A DNA stretch of 64,000 nucleotides, taken from contig NZ_CP157278.1 of the NCBI RefSeq assembly GCF_040026395.1, positions 868,001 through 932,000 of the forward strand. The letters are read 5' to 3'. The position numbers and the translations under genes were made by a program. Positions 1 to 7,421 of the stretch are shown here, piece by piece. The stretch's first letter is position 1; each line of letters opens with the position of its first letter. A model generated the notes under the pieces. The model had not been told where the DNA came from, ran no database searches, and saw nothing but the letters and a program-made list of their open reading frames with translations. This stretch comes from Pedobacter lusitanus. Lineage in GTDB: Bacteria > Bacteroidota > Bacteroidia > Sphingobacteriales > Sphingobacteriaceae.

Positions 1-11
1 TTTTAACATGT

Positions 12-86
12 GTAATAGATCGGGGTTGGTATAGGGTTGGTATACCCCCGGGGTATACCAACCCTATACCAACCCCGATCTATTAC
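12..86. repeat. 75-bp near-perfect palindrome with tandem 11-mers
   Basis: The two 37-base arms (12-48 and 50-86) are exact reverse complements separated by a single C at 49. Each arm carries two back-to-back copies of the 11-mer GGGTTGGTATA (23-33 and 34-44, mirrored in the other arm). As RNA it would fold into an exceptionally stable hairpin. There is no T-run after it, so it is not a textbook intrinsic terminator. It could be a REP-like element, a strong hairpin terminator of a gene left of the window, or a binding site with iteron-like half sites. The rest of 87-324 shows nothing recognisable. Confidence 0.85.
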
Positions 87-324
87 TTATCACAAACATC
101 TCTAGAACTTATCTATATCATTTCACCAGTTTGGTAATCTATAAACTGAAAAATTCGATATTGAAATTGTGAAGATGTATTGACTGTTAGATTTCCCTGT
201 GAAAGGGATATTAATTCTGGATGAGTGAGATATTATAGATTAATACAGTCGGGTGAATGATCCATTTTTGACAAAATGGTACAAATATGGATGGTTAAGA
301 AAATCGTAGCTAAAAGCTATTCTT

Positions 325-567
325 TTAATTATTTTCTTTTATAACAATTATACATATCACAATTATATAGAATATGCTTATTCCAATTTTAACAGGGATG
401 GTCAGATGTTCATTATAGGAAAATATAATTGTTAGCAGAAAAAACAATGAATAGCCTATTTTTAAAGCAAGAGGTCTGTTATAAGTCAATTTGTCAGCAA
501 TTAAGAAATTGTATATCTGATTATTCTTCTTCGGACATATCCTCTCCGAAGTGTATAATATTACCAT
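325..567 (-). CDS. possible small two-helix membrane protein
   Basis: A short frame ends at 325 and encodes two strongly hydrophobic stretches (around ALKIGYSLFFLLTIIF and IPVKIGISIFYIIVICIIV) separated by a short polar loop, as in small inner-membrane proteins. The start is unclear. The ATG at 567 overlaps the 3' end of the VOC gene by 47 bases, while a TTG at 489 would avoid the overlap and give a 54-residue product. I do not recognise the family. It lies directly downstream of, and on the same strand as, the VOC gene, so co-transcription is plausible. It could also be a chance ORF. Confidence 0.3.
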   Translation of the reverse strand: MVILYTSERICPKKNNQIYNFLIADKLTYNRPLALKIGYSLFFLLTIIFSYNEHLTIPVKIGISIFYIIVICIIVIKENN

Positions 568-877
568 TATTATCAAGTACACTGAACTGGCGCATTTCCC
601 AGGGCATATCTTTCAAATCTCCGTTTGGATGTATAAGCTCTTTTTCTTTTAACTCGGCATATAGTTTATCAACCTCGGTCACGTTTACATAACATCCCGT
701 TGATTTGGCAATTTCCGGATCTTGTGCAGGCCACAAATGAATATTTACCCCGTCTCTGCTGAATATTAAATATCCATCCCAGCTCGCATGGAAAGTGAAT
801 CCCAGTTTTTCAGTATAAAATTTAACAGTTTCTTCTTCATTCAATGAAGCTAGTATAGGTATAGCATATTTTAGCAT
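521..877 (-). CDS. VOC family (glyoxalase/bleomycin-resistance-like) protein
   Basis: The 118-residue protein has the beta-alpha-beta-beta-beta pattern of the vicinal-oxygen-chelate fold: an N-terminal AIPILASLNEEETVKFY segment, a central YLIFSRDGVNIHLW strand pair, and a C-terminal QFSVLDNNGNIIHFGED strand ending in a Glu-type metal ligand position. Its length fits the single-domain bleomycin-resistance-like subfamily. Such proteins bind or modify small molecules, and the substrate cannot be read from sequence. I chose the ATG at 877, which places the VOC strand at the N-terminus; a TTG at 895 would add six residues without family support. No Shine-Dalgarno is visible, which is usual in Bacteroidota. 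Confidence 0.8.
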   Translation of the reverse strand: MLKYAIPILASLNEEETVKFYTEKLGFTFHASWDGYLIFSRDGVNIHLWPAQDPEIAKSTGCYVNVTEVDKLYAELKEKELIHPNGDLKDMPWEMRQFSVLDNNGNIIHFGEDMSEEE

Positions 878-1072
878 TGTGATATCATTTAACAACTACA
901 ATTTGCAGTTAATTCAAATCAATTCCTAAAAAAAAGACTGATTCTCGCCTCTTCATTACAGGCTATTATGGTTCCAACCGGGTAAATCAGCCAAAAATCC
1001 TCTTTATTTCACTTTAAATAGCATTTTTTTCAATTCATACTGAGGCATTTAAACGATTACAGCAGATTAAGA

Positions 1073-1103
1073 TTTGCAGAAATGGTGCTTTTTTGTACTT
1101 TTG
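1073..1103 (+). promoter_or_regulatory. Bacteroidota-type promoter of tRNA-Ser
   Basis: TTTG at 1073-1076 and TACTTTTG at 1096-1103 are separated by exactly 19 bases, matching the Bacteroidota consensus TTTG-N19-TAnnTTTG. The -7 element ends five bases before the mature 5' end of the tRNA at 1108, so transcription probably starts at or next to the first tRNA base. Confidence 0.6.
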
Positions 1104-1107
1104 TGAC

Positions 1108-1194
1108 GGAGAGTTGTCAGAGTGGTCGATTGAGGCAGTCTTGAAAACTGTTGATCTGTCAAAGGATCCGCGGGTTCGAATCCCCCACTCTCCG
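1108..1194 (+). tRNA. tRNA-Ser (anticodon UGA)
   Basis: The acceptor stem pairs GGAGAGT (1108-1114) with ACTCTCC (1187-1193), followed by discriminator G and an encoded CCA (1195-1197). The anticodon stem CAGT (1136-1139)/ACTG (1147-1150) encloses the loop CTTGAAA, giving anticodon TGA at 1142-1144, which reads UCA-type serine codons. The long variable arm and the GGTTCGAATCC T-arm are typical of a type II serine tRNA. Open frames called across this stretch on either strand are spurious. Confidence 0.97.
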
Positions 1195-1200
1195 CCAGGC

Positions 1201-1237
1201 AAAAATGCTACCCAAAAGGGGTGGCATTTTTTGTTTT
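1201..1237 (+). terminator. intrinsic terminator after tRNA-Ser
   Basis: TGCTACCC and GGGTGGCA pair (one G-U) around an AAAAG loop, flanked by an A-run upstream and TTTTTTGTTTTT downstream. It starts four bases after the tRNA CCA end. Confidence 0.8.
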
Positions 1238-1589
1238 TAACCGGCCTGAGCACTTCAGCTCAAAGGCCAGATTAAAAACAAAAAATGCCAGGAGTGCAGC
1301 GACAAGCATTTTTGGTTGAAGCCTCCCCCAAAAGGGATCAGCGAGAGTAACGAGCTAATCCCTCACTCTCCGTATAACGAGAATCATTTCTCATCAACGT
1401 AGGGCTGTTCGACAACGATCAGCCCTACCTGTTTTAAAAACAGCGAGTTACAATTCAATTTCGATTAAAAACCATGTATATTTTTGCTGCTTTTTGTAGA
1501 AATCTTTCTGCCTCAGAAACAAACAAACAATAAAATCTGCATTAAAATAGTTTTAAGTATAATAGTCATTAAATTAACAGCCTTTATTT
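1238..1589. other. non-coding stretch with partial copy of tRNA-Ser 3' end
   Basis: No convincing gene is seen. AAAAATGC (1281-1288) and GCATTTTT (1306-1313) form a second hairpin that reuses the sequence of the terminator stem. At 1356-1372 a 17-mer matches the tRNA 3' end (1178-1194) at 15 of 17 positions, including ACTCTCCG. This looks like an old duplication or the scar of an integration event into the tRNA gene. No integrase or other mobile gene is present nearby. Confidence 0.5.
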
Positions 1590-2180
1590 ATGACCGCTTT
1601 AATCATTATCGATGTACAGTATGATTTTTTACCAGGTGGCGCCTTAGCTGTTAACCATGGTGATGAAATCGTCCAAACCATTAACGAATTACAACCAAAA
1701 TATGATCTGGTAGTGGCCACGCAAGACTGGCATCCTGAAGGCCATAAAAGTTTCTTTACTTCCCACCCAAATAAAACACCGTTTGAAGAAATATCGTTAA
1801 ACGGATTAACTCAGGTGCTATGGCCCGAGCATTGCATACAGGGAACAAGGGGAGCCGAATTAGTTTCAGAGCTTTCAACGAATGCTATCGAGGCTATTTT
1901 TAGAAAAGGAATGGATAAAGAAATAGATAGTTACAGTGGCTTTTTTGATAATGCCAGAAAAAAATCTACCGGCATGGCCGACTATCTTAAAGGAAGAGGA
2001 GTTACCGAGGTAGCCGTTTGTGGATTGGCCACCGATTTCTGTGTATATTATACTGCCAATGATGCCTTAGACTTAGGTTTTAAATCAAGTATTATAGAAT
2101 GCGCTTCCAAGCCGATAAATTCAGAAAGATCTGAACTTGTTAAAAAAGACTTTCAACTAATGGGAGGAACTGTTATTTAG
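1590..2180 (+). CDS. pncA: nicotinamidase / pyrazinamidase
   Basis: The 196-residue cysteine hydrolase converts nicotinamide to nicotinate and ammonia in the NAD salvage pathway, in the cytoplasm. The catalytic triad is visible: Asp8 in ALIIIDVQYDF, Lys106 in FRKGMD and Cys151 in ATDFCVYYTA. Metal-binding residues Asp46, His48 and His52 lie in TQDWHPEGH, and the family motif WPEHCIQGT follows at 78-86. Length and motif order match full-length PncA. The gene stands alone, with the tRNA region upstream and an EF-hand gene 190 bp downstream. The spacer 2181-2369 is AT-rich with no recognisable site. Confidence 0.95.
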   Translation: MTALIIIDVQYDFLPGGALAVNHGDEIVQTINELQPKYDLVVATQDWHPEGHKSFFTSHPNKTPFEEISLNGLTQVLWPEHCIQGTRGAELVSELSTNAIEAIFRKGMDKEIDSYSGFFDNARKKSTGMADYLKGRGVTEVAVCGLATDFCVYYTANDALDLGFKSSIIECASKPINSERSELVKKDFQLMGGTVI

Positions 2181-2369
2181 CCACTTAACAGCATATTTCC
2201 CTAAAAGCTTTATTTATACAAATATTACTATGATCATGATATCAAGCATCTTTATACGTAAAATACTTTCACAAAAAAATCAATACACAAATCTTATAAC
2301 GACATTATAAACAATAAAAATACATAATTAATAATTATTTGTTTAATTTAGTAATCAAAAAATAATTAT

Positions 2370-2684
2370 ATGAAAACTAAATTAAAAAACACTCTTTGTG
2401 CAGCTCTTACCTGTGTATCATTATTATCTTTCAGTAATAACTCCGCAAATGCAGCTATCCTAAAATCAGGAACTAACGATCCCTCCCCAGAAGAAATGAA
2501 GTTAATATTTAATATGATTGATAAAGATGGAAATGGTGCTATTACCTTGCGCGAATGGAACATCTCGGGCTTCACTGCATATGAAAAAGTATTTAATAAT
2601 CTTGATGCCGATGGGTCTGGTGATCTGAATTTCAATGAATTTTTAGTTTTAGATTATTATTTATTACGTGATCTTAATGTTTAA
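2370..2684 (+). CDS. exported two-EF-hand calcium-binding protein
   Basis: The 104-residue protein begins with a basic, then hydrophobic segment ending NSANA-A around residues 28-29, a likely type I signal peptide. Two canonical 12-residue EF loops follow: residues 51-62 (DKDGNGAITLRE) and 79-90 (DADGSGDLNFNE), both with Asp/Asn/Ser at positions 1, 3 and 5, Gly at 6 and Glu at 12, so both should bind calcium. The pair forms one complete EF-hand domain. It is probably periplasmic or secreted, as a calcium sensor or buffer. It has no operon partner; the nearest downstream object is a palindrome and a decayed gene. Confidence 0.85.
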   Translation: MKTKLKNTLCAALTCVSLLSFSNNSANAAILKSGTNDPSPEEMKLIFNMIDKDGNGAITLREWNISGFTAYEKVFNNLDADGSGDLNFNEFLVLDYYLLRDLNV

Positions 2685-2786
2685 TGGCTGATAATCTGGC
2701 GCCATACGACATTGCTCATTCATTTAAGTAAATCAGATAAAAAACGTACTCTATTTTACTTATTCAAGGACATTAATTATAAGAGT

Positions 2787-2843
2787 ATTAAGCATAAGAA
2801 AGCGGCAACGATCCTTGATCGTTGCCGCTTTCTTATGCTTAAT
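2787..2843. terminator. perfect 27-bp-arm hairpin
   Basis: Arms 2787-2813 and 2817-2843 are exact reverse complements around a CTT loop, and each contains AAAGCGGCAACGATC or its complement. With A/T-rich ends it can act as a terminator in both directions, for the EF-hand gene from the left and for the decayed minus-strand gene whose stop lies at 2861. Confidence 0.75.
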
Positions 2844-2860
2844 CATGAGCAATAAACTCC

Positions 2861-3060
2861 TTACCTTTTCAGTTCAATCAAATTCTTCAACAATTCCGAT
2901 TGTCTATCAATTGTTTTCTGCTGTTCAATAATATGAAGCGTAAGTTCTTCTATTTTCTCCATCATCCTCGCCTGCATCTCACTTACATTCACACCTTCTT
3001 TCATTAATTCTTTAGCTGAAGGTATTGATAATTTTACTGCACATATTTTTTTCAGAAACA
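2861..3060 (-). pseudogene. C-terminal remnant of a larger Bacteroidota surface/tail-fibre-like protein
   Basis: On the minus strand an open frame with no usable early start ends at 2861. Its last about 65 residues read through IPSAKELMKEGVNVSEMQAR, then an MEKIEELTLHIIEQQ heptad helix and a charged tail ending LIELKR. In Bacteroidota the segment (E)GVNVSEMQARxMEKIEELTLH is the recognisable C-terminus of large repeat-rich surface or tail-fibre-like proteins, where it forms a coiled coil (family knowledge recalled, not searched). The rest of the gene is absent: the frame reaches the start of the HxlR gene at 3065, where similarity stops. The first Met of the fragment is at 3004. A free-standing 47-residue coiled-coil peptide is an alternative. 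Confidence 0.6.
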
Positions 3061-3064
3061 GATC

Positions 3065-3424
3065 ATGAAGAAAGAAGCAATTGTAAATAACAACTCCAGT
3101 TGTAAGACCAGAATATTAGCGATTAAGGATACAATGGGAATATTATCCGGTAAATGGAAGTTTCATATTCTCGGCACACTGATCCTTGAGAATAAATTAC
3201 GGTTTATGGACTTATTGAGAGAAATTGATGGAATAGGTGCCAAAATGCTGTCTAAGGAACTTCAAGACATGGAAGTCAACCATCTGATAACCAGGACTAT
3301 TTTAAATACAAAGCCCATAACAGTAGAATATGAAATCACTGAATATGGAAAAACATTAAGTCCGATTATAGATGAAATAGCTAAATGGGGTATAGCTTAC
3401 AGAGACTCCATATCTGGAAAATAG
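3065..3424 (+). CDS. HxlR family winged-helix transcriptional regulator
   Basis: The 119-residue protein carries the HxlR/MarR-like signature: Cys13 near the N-terminus, GILSGKWKFHILGTL (residues 25-39), a recognition-helix region with RFMDLLREIDGIGAKMLSKELQDME, and a wing with EYEITEYGKTLSPIID. HxlR proteins are dimeric cytoplasmic repressors or activators, often responding to electrophiles through the N-terminal Cys; the target here is unknown. It abuts a decayed gene fragment on the other strand, so it may have arrived by a rearrangement. No partner gene, such as an oxidoreductase, lies next to it, so the regulated gene cannot be inferred. Confidence 0.9.
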   Translation: MKKEAIVNNNSSCKTRILAIKDTMGILSGKWKFHILGTLILENKLRFMDLLREIDGIGAKMLSKELQDMEVNHLITRTILNTKPITVEYEITEYGKTLSPIIDEIAKWGIAYRDSISGK

Positions 3425-3488
3425 TCGATTAAGAATTCACCAAAGAATACCTACGGTAAAGTAAATTTGCTAAACGATAAAAAAATAC

Positions 3489-3579
3489 AAAGATAGGAGC
3501 AAAAATTGCATCAGTCATCCAACATGATTTTTGCAAACCAGTACTCACAATCTACTATAAGTATGGTCTCCCTATCTTT
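3489..3579. repeat. nested inverted repeats, possible structured RNA or element scar
   Basis: Outer arms AAAGATAGG (3489-3497) and CCTATCTTT (3571-3579) are exact reverse complements 73 bases apart. Inside, GCAAAAAT (3499-3506) and ATTTTTGC (3527-3534) form a second hairpin. No family is recognised. Confidence 0.35.
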
Positions 3580-3609
3580 TTCTACCTTATGCAAAGGTAA
3601 TAGTTGTTT

Positions 3610-3780
3610 ATGATGACTTCCAAAGTTCAGACACCGCATAAAGATGCTACTCAGTTTCATGTAATACTCACTCCACACAAAGACTATATCAAACTGATAA
3701 TCAACAAAAAAGACAAGCCATATCTGTACAAAATCCTCATGGAAAATTTCAATAAAAAATATAAAAACAGCACAATCTGA
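3610..3780 (+). CDS. possible 56-residue hypothetical protein
   Basis: An ATG-initiated frame of 56 codons, with a second ATG directly after it, encodes a basic, Lys-rich peptide (MMTSKVQTPHKDATQF through KKYKNSTI) with no signal peptide or membrane segment. It is the only plausible coding stretch in the 495-bp gap 3425-3919. I do not recognise it, and it may be a chance ORF. A hairpin-like GATATCAGATC sequence follows the stop. Confidence 0.25.
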   Translation: MMTSKVQTPHKDATQFHVILTPHKDYIKLIINKKDKPYLYKILMENFNKKYKNSTI

Positions 3781-3919
3781 TATCAGATCATGCTGTCGGG
3801 GATTGGTGTGATTTTCTTAAATACCTTCAGACTCTGAGCATTGCTAAAAGTTCCCCTTTATTAAAAAATAGCTTTGATAAATATTTGATAGGATTTAGAG
3901 ATTCACAAAATCTGAAAAT

Positions 3920-6892
3920 TTAAAACCTGATCATAATAGAACCAGAACAAGGAGATGCAGCCAGGGACTTACAATAATTACCCCAGGCAATTTCAGGATA
4001 ATCCCATTTGTTATTGATATACAGGATAAGTTGTTCATCAGCCATCCGATCAATACGACAAGAAACATCCGCCAGTGGAGAAATCACTGAAATCCTGGAC
4101 AGCCTTGCACCTGAAAGTGTATAATAATAAATATTTTCTTTCATGCTCTTCGCTTTATTGGTTAGCGGTTTTTCACTCCTGGCACCCTTGTCTGACCAGT
4201 AATAATAGTTACGTGTATCTTGTCCCCAGGATTGTACTGGCTTTACACCATAAGCAACCTGTTTACTCTCATAAAGATGAGTTTCCCCATCGTTTCCGGC
4301 AAAATCTCCTTCGGGATAATAGTTCCAATAGCCATTACGTTTCCAGTCAAGCTGGTCAATATCATCAGGCATATAGTATTTAAGACCAATCTCTCTGAGA
4401 TATCCATTTGGTTCACCTACTGTATGGTAGTTCGTGGTAAGCTCTCCGCTCTCATTCAATGTAATATTAAAATAGGCTTTCAGTCCCTGGTAAGTTCCTT
4501 CAATGGAGATCAGGGCAACACCATTGCTGATTTCACATTTAAGAGCTGTTTTTTTCCAGTCCTGATCAAGGATCAAAAATTTATTCGCACTTTTTCTTAC
4601 TTCAGCACCAGTTAAATGATTCAGATTTACATCTATATTCAGGAACGGACCTTTTTTAATAAACACTTTTCCGTTTGATGTTGCATGCTCAATTAAACCA
4701 CTTGCCTTAGAGACAGGGATCTCAAAACCATCTCCTTTAATTAGATACATAGCTGCATTTTCAACAAGTGTCAATGCTCCCCGATGTGTTGCAACGGGCA
4801 TACTGACCGGACGTTCTCCGAAATAGTATTCGTATGTATCTATGACCAGGCCATTGCGGTCAACAAAGTTCATTAAAACTGATTTTCCGGCTTTCCAGTT
4901 TTCTGCAGGTAGTTCAAAATGCCCTTTTTTATGTGGATTGATATTCGGAAGGGTTATCGTTTTCTTCCGGTTCTCATAGGTATACTCCAATTTCACTTCA
5001 TTCAGAAAAGTATGATCAAACCGGTTATACACCGAAAACTGAATCTTTTGATTTGGAATAAAGTTTTTGATTACTTTTCCTTCATCTAAAATACGGATCG
5101 GTGACTGAGCTTTTTTAACAGACCAGAATTCTGGTTTAGGTCTTCTCCATACATCTACAATCCCCCACTCTCCATAGCCTACTGCATGACCCTGGAAATC
5201 TGCTGGTTTGGCAGTTTTAGAAAACTCATTCCAAAAAGGAATTCCTTTTTTCAATTTCGTGGGAATATTAAAAGTTTCATCAACATAACCCCATATGGCT
5301 CCTCCCAGACCACCTTTTGTCGGGAACAAACGTCCCCACATCATATCTAACGAGATCCCCCAGAATTCTCTGATATTCGGATCATCACGTAAAGTCTGAT
5401 AAGTATAACAGGCAGGATGCGCCCATTCATCAAATAATGCGGGTATACCTTCACTTCCTTCATAACCTTTAGTTGTTTTCCCATACTGAGTCAGATTACC
5501 GTCCACATCCTGATAATGCATACTCAAAATATCATAGATCTTGTCTTCACTGCTCTGTGTACCCGGATAACTCCAGATTACAGGCCTGGTCTTATCGGCC
5601 CCTTTCACATAATCCCGGCTTTGTTTAAAGTTACTTCCGTATTGGGATTCATTGCCAATAGACCAGATGACAACAGCAGGATGTGATCTGAAAGTATTGA
5701 CCATTTCACGGCACTGGCTTAAATATTGGGCGGTATAATCCGGGTTATCCTGAGTAGCTCCGGGCGCATAATTTTTTTGTCTGTAGGTATCCACAAAACA
5801 AACAGATGTTTCTACTTCCACATATATCCCAAAACGATTACATAATTCAACAAAACGCTCAGAAGGCGGATAGTGGGAAGTACGGATAAAATTGATATTC
5901 GATTCTTTAAGTAACTTAACATCCAGACTATCATAATATGGAGTACTGACACGACCAAGAACCGGGTGCAAATCATGACGATTAGCACCTCTCAATTTTA
6001 CAGGTTTTCCATTAACCAGCATCTGATTCGCTACGATCTTTATTTCTCTGAATCCGACTGCTTTACTAAATGAATAAATGTCTTTACCGTCTTTCTTCAC
6101 CTTTACCACTAAACGATATAAATCAGGATGTTCAGCATCCCATTTCAAAGGATTTGAAACCCGGAAACTGTTTACGTTTTGCCCATCTTTAACTGTAAAC
6201 TGACGATTCGTCTGTGGCACAGGCTGATGATGTTTATCTAATAAAACATACTGGATCGTTGTTCCTGCTGCCTTTTCAGCATTGTAACTCAATTTCAGCA
6301 ACCCATCCCGGAAATCATTTTCCAGATCTGTTTCTACTCCAAAATCATGTATACTATTTACCGGTGTCGCAAAAAGAGTAACATCTCTTAAAATCCCGCC
6401 AATCGGGTGATGCGCGTAACCTGAAGCATAAGAGATATCGTCTAACCTATCCTGAATTTCCAGAGACACTGTATTTGGTTTTTCAAATGAAACATATGGA
6501 GTTATATCGCTTTCCCATCTGGAAAACCCTCCTTTATGTGTCCTTAGAGTTTTTCCATTAACACTTAATATGGCCTGACTATATACCCCATCAAACCTTA
6601 AAACAATCTTCTTTCCTTTAAAATCAGCTGGAAGCAAAAACTCCTTCTTATAAAAGAAAGATTTGTCATGTTCAATACCATATCCCTGCATCACAGCTTC
6701 TGCAGGTACATGAATCAGATCCCATCCCGAACCGGTATCAAACTTAAACTGCCATTCTCCATTTAGAGATATAAGAGGCCTTTTAACACCAATGACACGG
6801 CCGGGCAATTCGTAAGCCTGTTCCTGACCTGAAACATTCATGGCTAAAATCACAAATACAAAAAGAAACAATATTTTTTTTGACATCTTCAT
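3920..6892 (-). CDS. GH2 family glycoside hydrolase (beta-galactosidase-like), exported
   Basis: The 990-residue protein starts with a signal peptide (cleavage near NVSGQ-E, residue 22). GH2 domains follow in order: sugar-binding jelly roll (about 30-175), immunoglobulin-like domain (about 180-285), TIM barrel (about 290-600) and C-terminal beta domains. The barrel contains GANRHDLHPVLG, acid/base Glu415 in WSIGNESQYG and the likely nucleophile Glu489 in ALFDEWAHPA. The enzyme removes non-reducing terminal beta-linked sugars from oligosaccharides in the periplasm or at the surface; beta-galactosidase is the nearest match, with glucuronidase- or mannosidase-like activity possible. It is a single gene with no adjacent SusC/D. 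The 6893-7188 upstream gap holds dyads but no firm promoter. Confidence 0.88.
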   Translation of the reverse strand: MKMSKKILFLFVFVILAMNVSGQEQAYELPGRVIGVKRPLISLNGEWQFKFDTGSGWDLIHVPAEAVMQGYGIEHDKSFFYKKEFLLPADFKGKKIVLRFDGVYSQAILSVNGKTLRTHKGGFSRWESDITPYVSFEKPNTVSLEIQDRLDDISYASGYAHHPIGGILRDVTLFATPVNSIHDFGVETDLENDFRDGLLKLSYNAEKAAGTTIQYVLLDKHHQPVPQTNRQFTVKDGQNVNSFRVSNPLKWDAEHPDLYRLVVKVKKDGKDIYSFSKAVGFREIKIVANQMLVNGKPVKLRGANRHDLHPVLGRVSTPYYDSLDVKLLKESNINFIRTSHYPPSERFVELCNRFGIYVEVETSVCFVDTYRQKNYAPGATQDNPDYTAQYLSQCREMVNTFRSHPAVVIWSIGNESQYGSNFKQSRDYVKGADKTRPVIWSYPGTQSSEDKIYDILSMHYQDVDGNLTQYGKTTKGYEGSEGIPALFDEWAHPACYTYQTLRDDPNIREFWGISLDMMWGRLFPTKGGLGGAIWGYVDETFNIPTKLKKGIPFWNEFSKTAKPADFQGHAVGYGEWGIVDVWRRPKPEFWSVKKAQSPIRILDEGKVIKNFIPNQKIQFSVYNRFDHTFLNEVKLEYTYENRKKTITLPNINPHKKGHFELPAENWKAGKSVLMNFVDRNGLVIDTYEYYFGERPVSMPVATHRGALTLVENAAMYLIKGDGFEIPVSKASGLIEHATSNGKVFIKKGPFLNIDVNLNHLTGAEVRKSANKFLILDQDWKKTALKCEISNGVALISIEGTYQGLKAYFNITLNESGELTTNYHTVGEPNGYLREIGLKYYMPDDIDQLDWKRNGYWNYYPEGDFAGNDGETHLYESKQVAYGVKPVQSWGQDTRNYYYWSDKGARSEKPLTNKAKSMKENIYYYTLSGARLSRISVISPLADVSCRIDRMADEQLILYINNKWDYPEIAWGNYCKSLAASPCSGSIMIRF

Positions 6893-7038
6893 TAAAAAAT
6901 TTGATTACTAAACTTCAAATTAAACCCTACAATCTTTAAGGTAACCTTATAGAGTCCAGAGAACAAAGCTATCACCATCCAAATCAGAAAACTAAAACCT
7001 GAGATACATAAACTGAAACTTTTTATACCTTTTCACAC

Positions 7039-7110
7039 CCGGGAAAATCACTAACAGGTCCCTGACCCGTAACTAAGTATTTATACCCTGTCAAAAGGGT
7101 GTTTTCCCGG
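7039..7110. promoter_or_regulatory. inverted CCGGGAAAA motif in divergent spacer
   Basis: CCGGGAAAA (7039-7047) and its exact complement TTTTCCCGG (7102-7110) lie 54 bases apart between the divergent GH2 gene and the peptide/oxygenase operon. ACCCT...AGGGT (7085-7100) sits between them. They could be paired operator half-sites; the regulator is unknown. Confidence 0.3.
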
Positions 7111-7188
7111 AAATAAAAGGGTGCTTTAGCGGTGTTACCCCGTATAACATGTCAGTACATTTATGAAATAAACCTCAAAAAAACAGAC

Positions 7189-7416
7189 ATGAACAAAGAA
7201 ATCAAAAAAATCGACAACATTACTGACTTGCGTAATGAGTTAAAAAGCATTCCCCGCGTAAGACTCCAATTTGCAAAAGCAATGACTGATCTTTTACACA
7301 GCCATCACATTAGTGTAAGTGGCGACCTGCTGGGTAAGCTGAATATTGCACATTGTGAAGAGCTCGAGAAATTAGGAGCTGATGGTGGCTCTACATTTGG
7401 AACATGGACTAATTAA
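7189..7416 (+). CDS. RiPP precursor-like peptide (75 aa)
   Basis: The 75-residue peptide opens with a charged region (MNKEIKKIDNITDLRNELKS), continues with an amphipathic helical stretch (RVRLQFAKAMTDLLHSHHI), and ends with a short C-terminal tail after a double glycine: GADGG then STFGTWTN. A charged helical leader, a Gly-Gly junction and a short Ser/Thr/aromatic tail is the layout of ribosomally made, modified peptide precursors. It sits five bases before a 2-oxoglutarate/Fe(II) oxygenase gene. I chose the ATG at 7189; the earlier in-frame GTG at 7132 would put an atypical extension in front. No peptidase or transporter gene is adjacent, so the peptide could instead be an ordinary small partner protein. 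Confidence 0.6.
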   Translation: MNKEIKKIDNITDLRNELKSIPRVRLQFAKAMTDLLHSHHISVSGDLLGKLNIAHCEELEKLGADGGSTFGTWTN

Positions 7417-7421
7417 TAACC

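Noticed and set aside
1035..1275. Open frames on both strands across the tRNA-Ser gene
   Set aside because: They exist only because a tRNA gene can be open in several frames; the region is a tRNA and its terminator.
1108..1589. Integrative element at the tRNA-Ser locus
   Set aside because: There is no integrase and no cargo gene; only a partial repeat of the tRNA end exists, so I report a possible scar only.
4075..4615. Plus-strand frames inside the GH2 gene
   Set aside because: They are antisense shadows of the GH2 coding frame.
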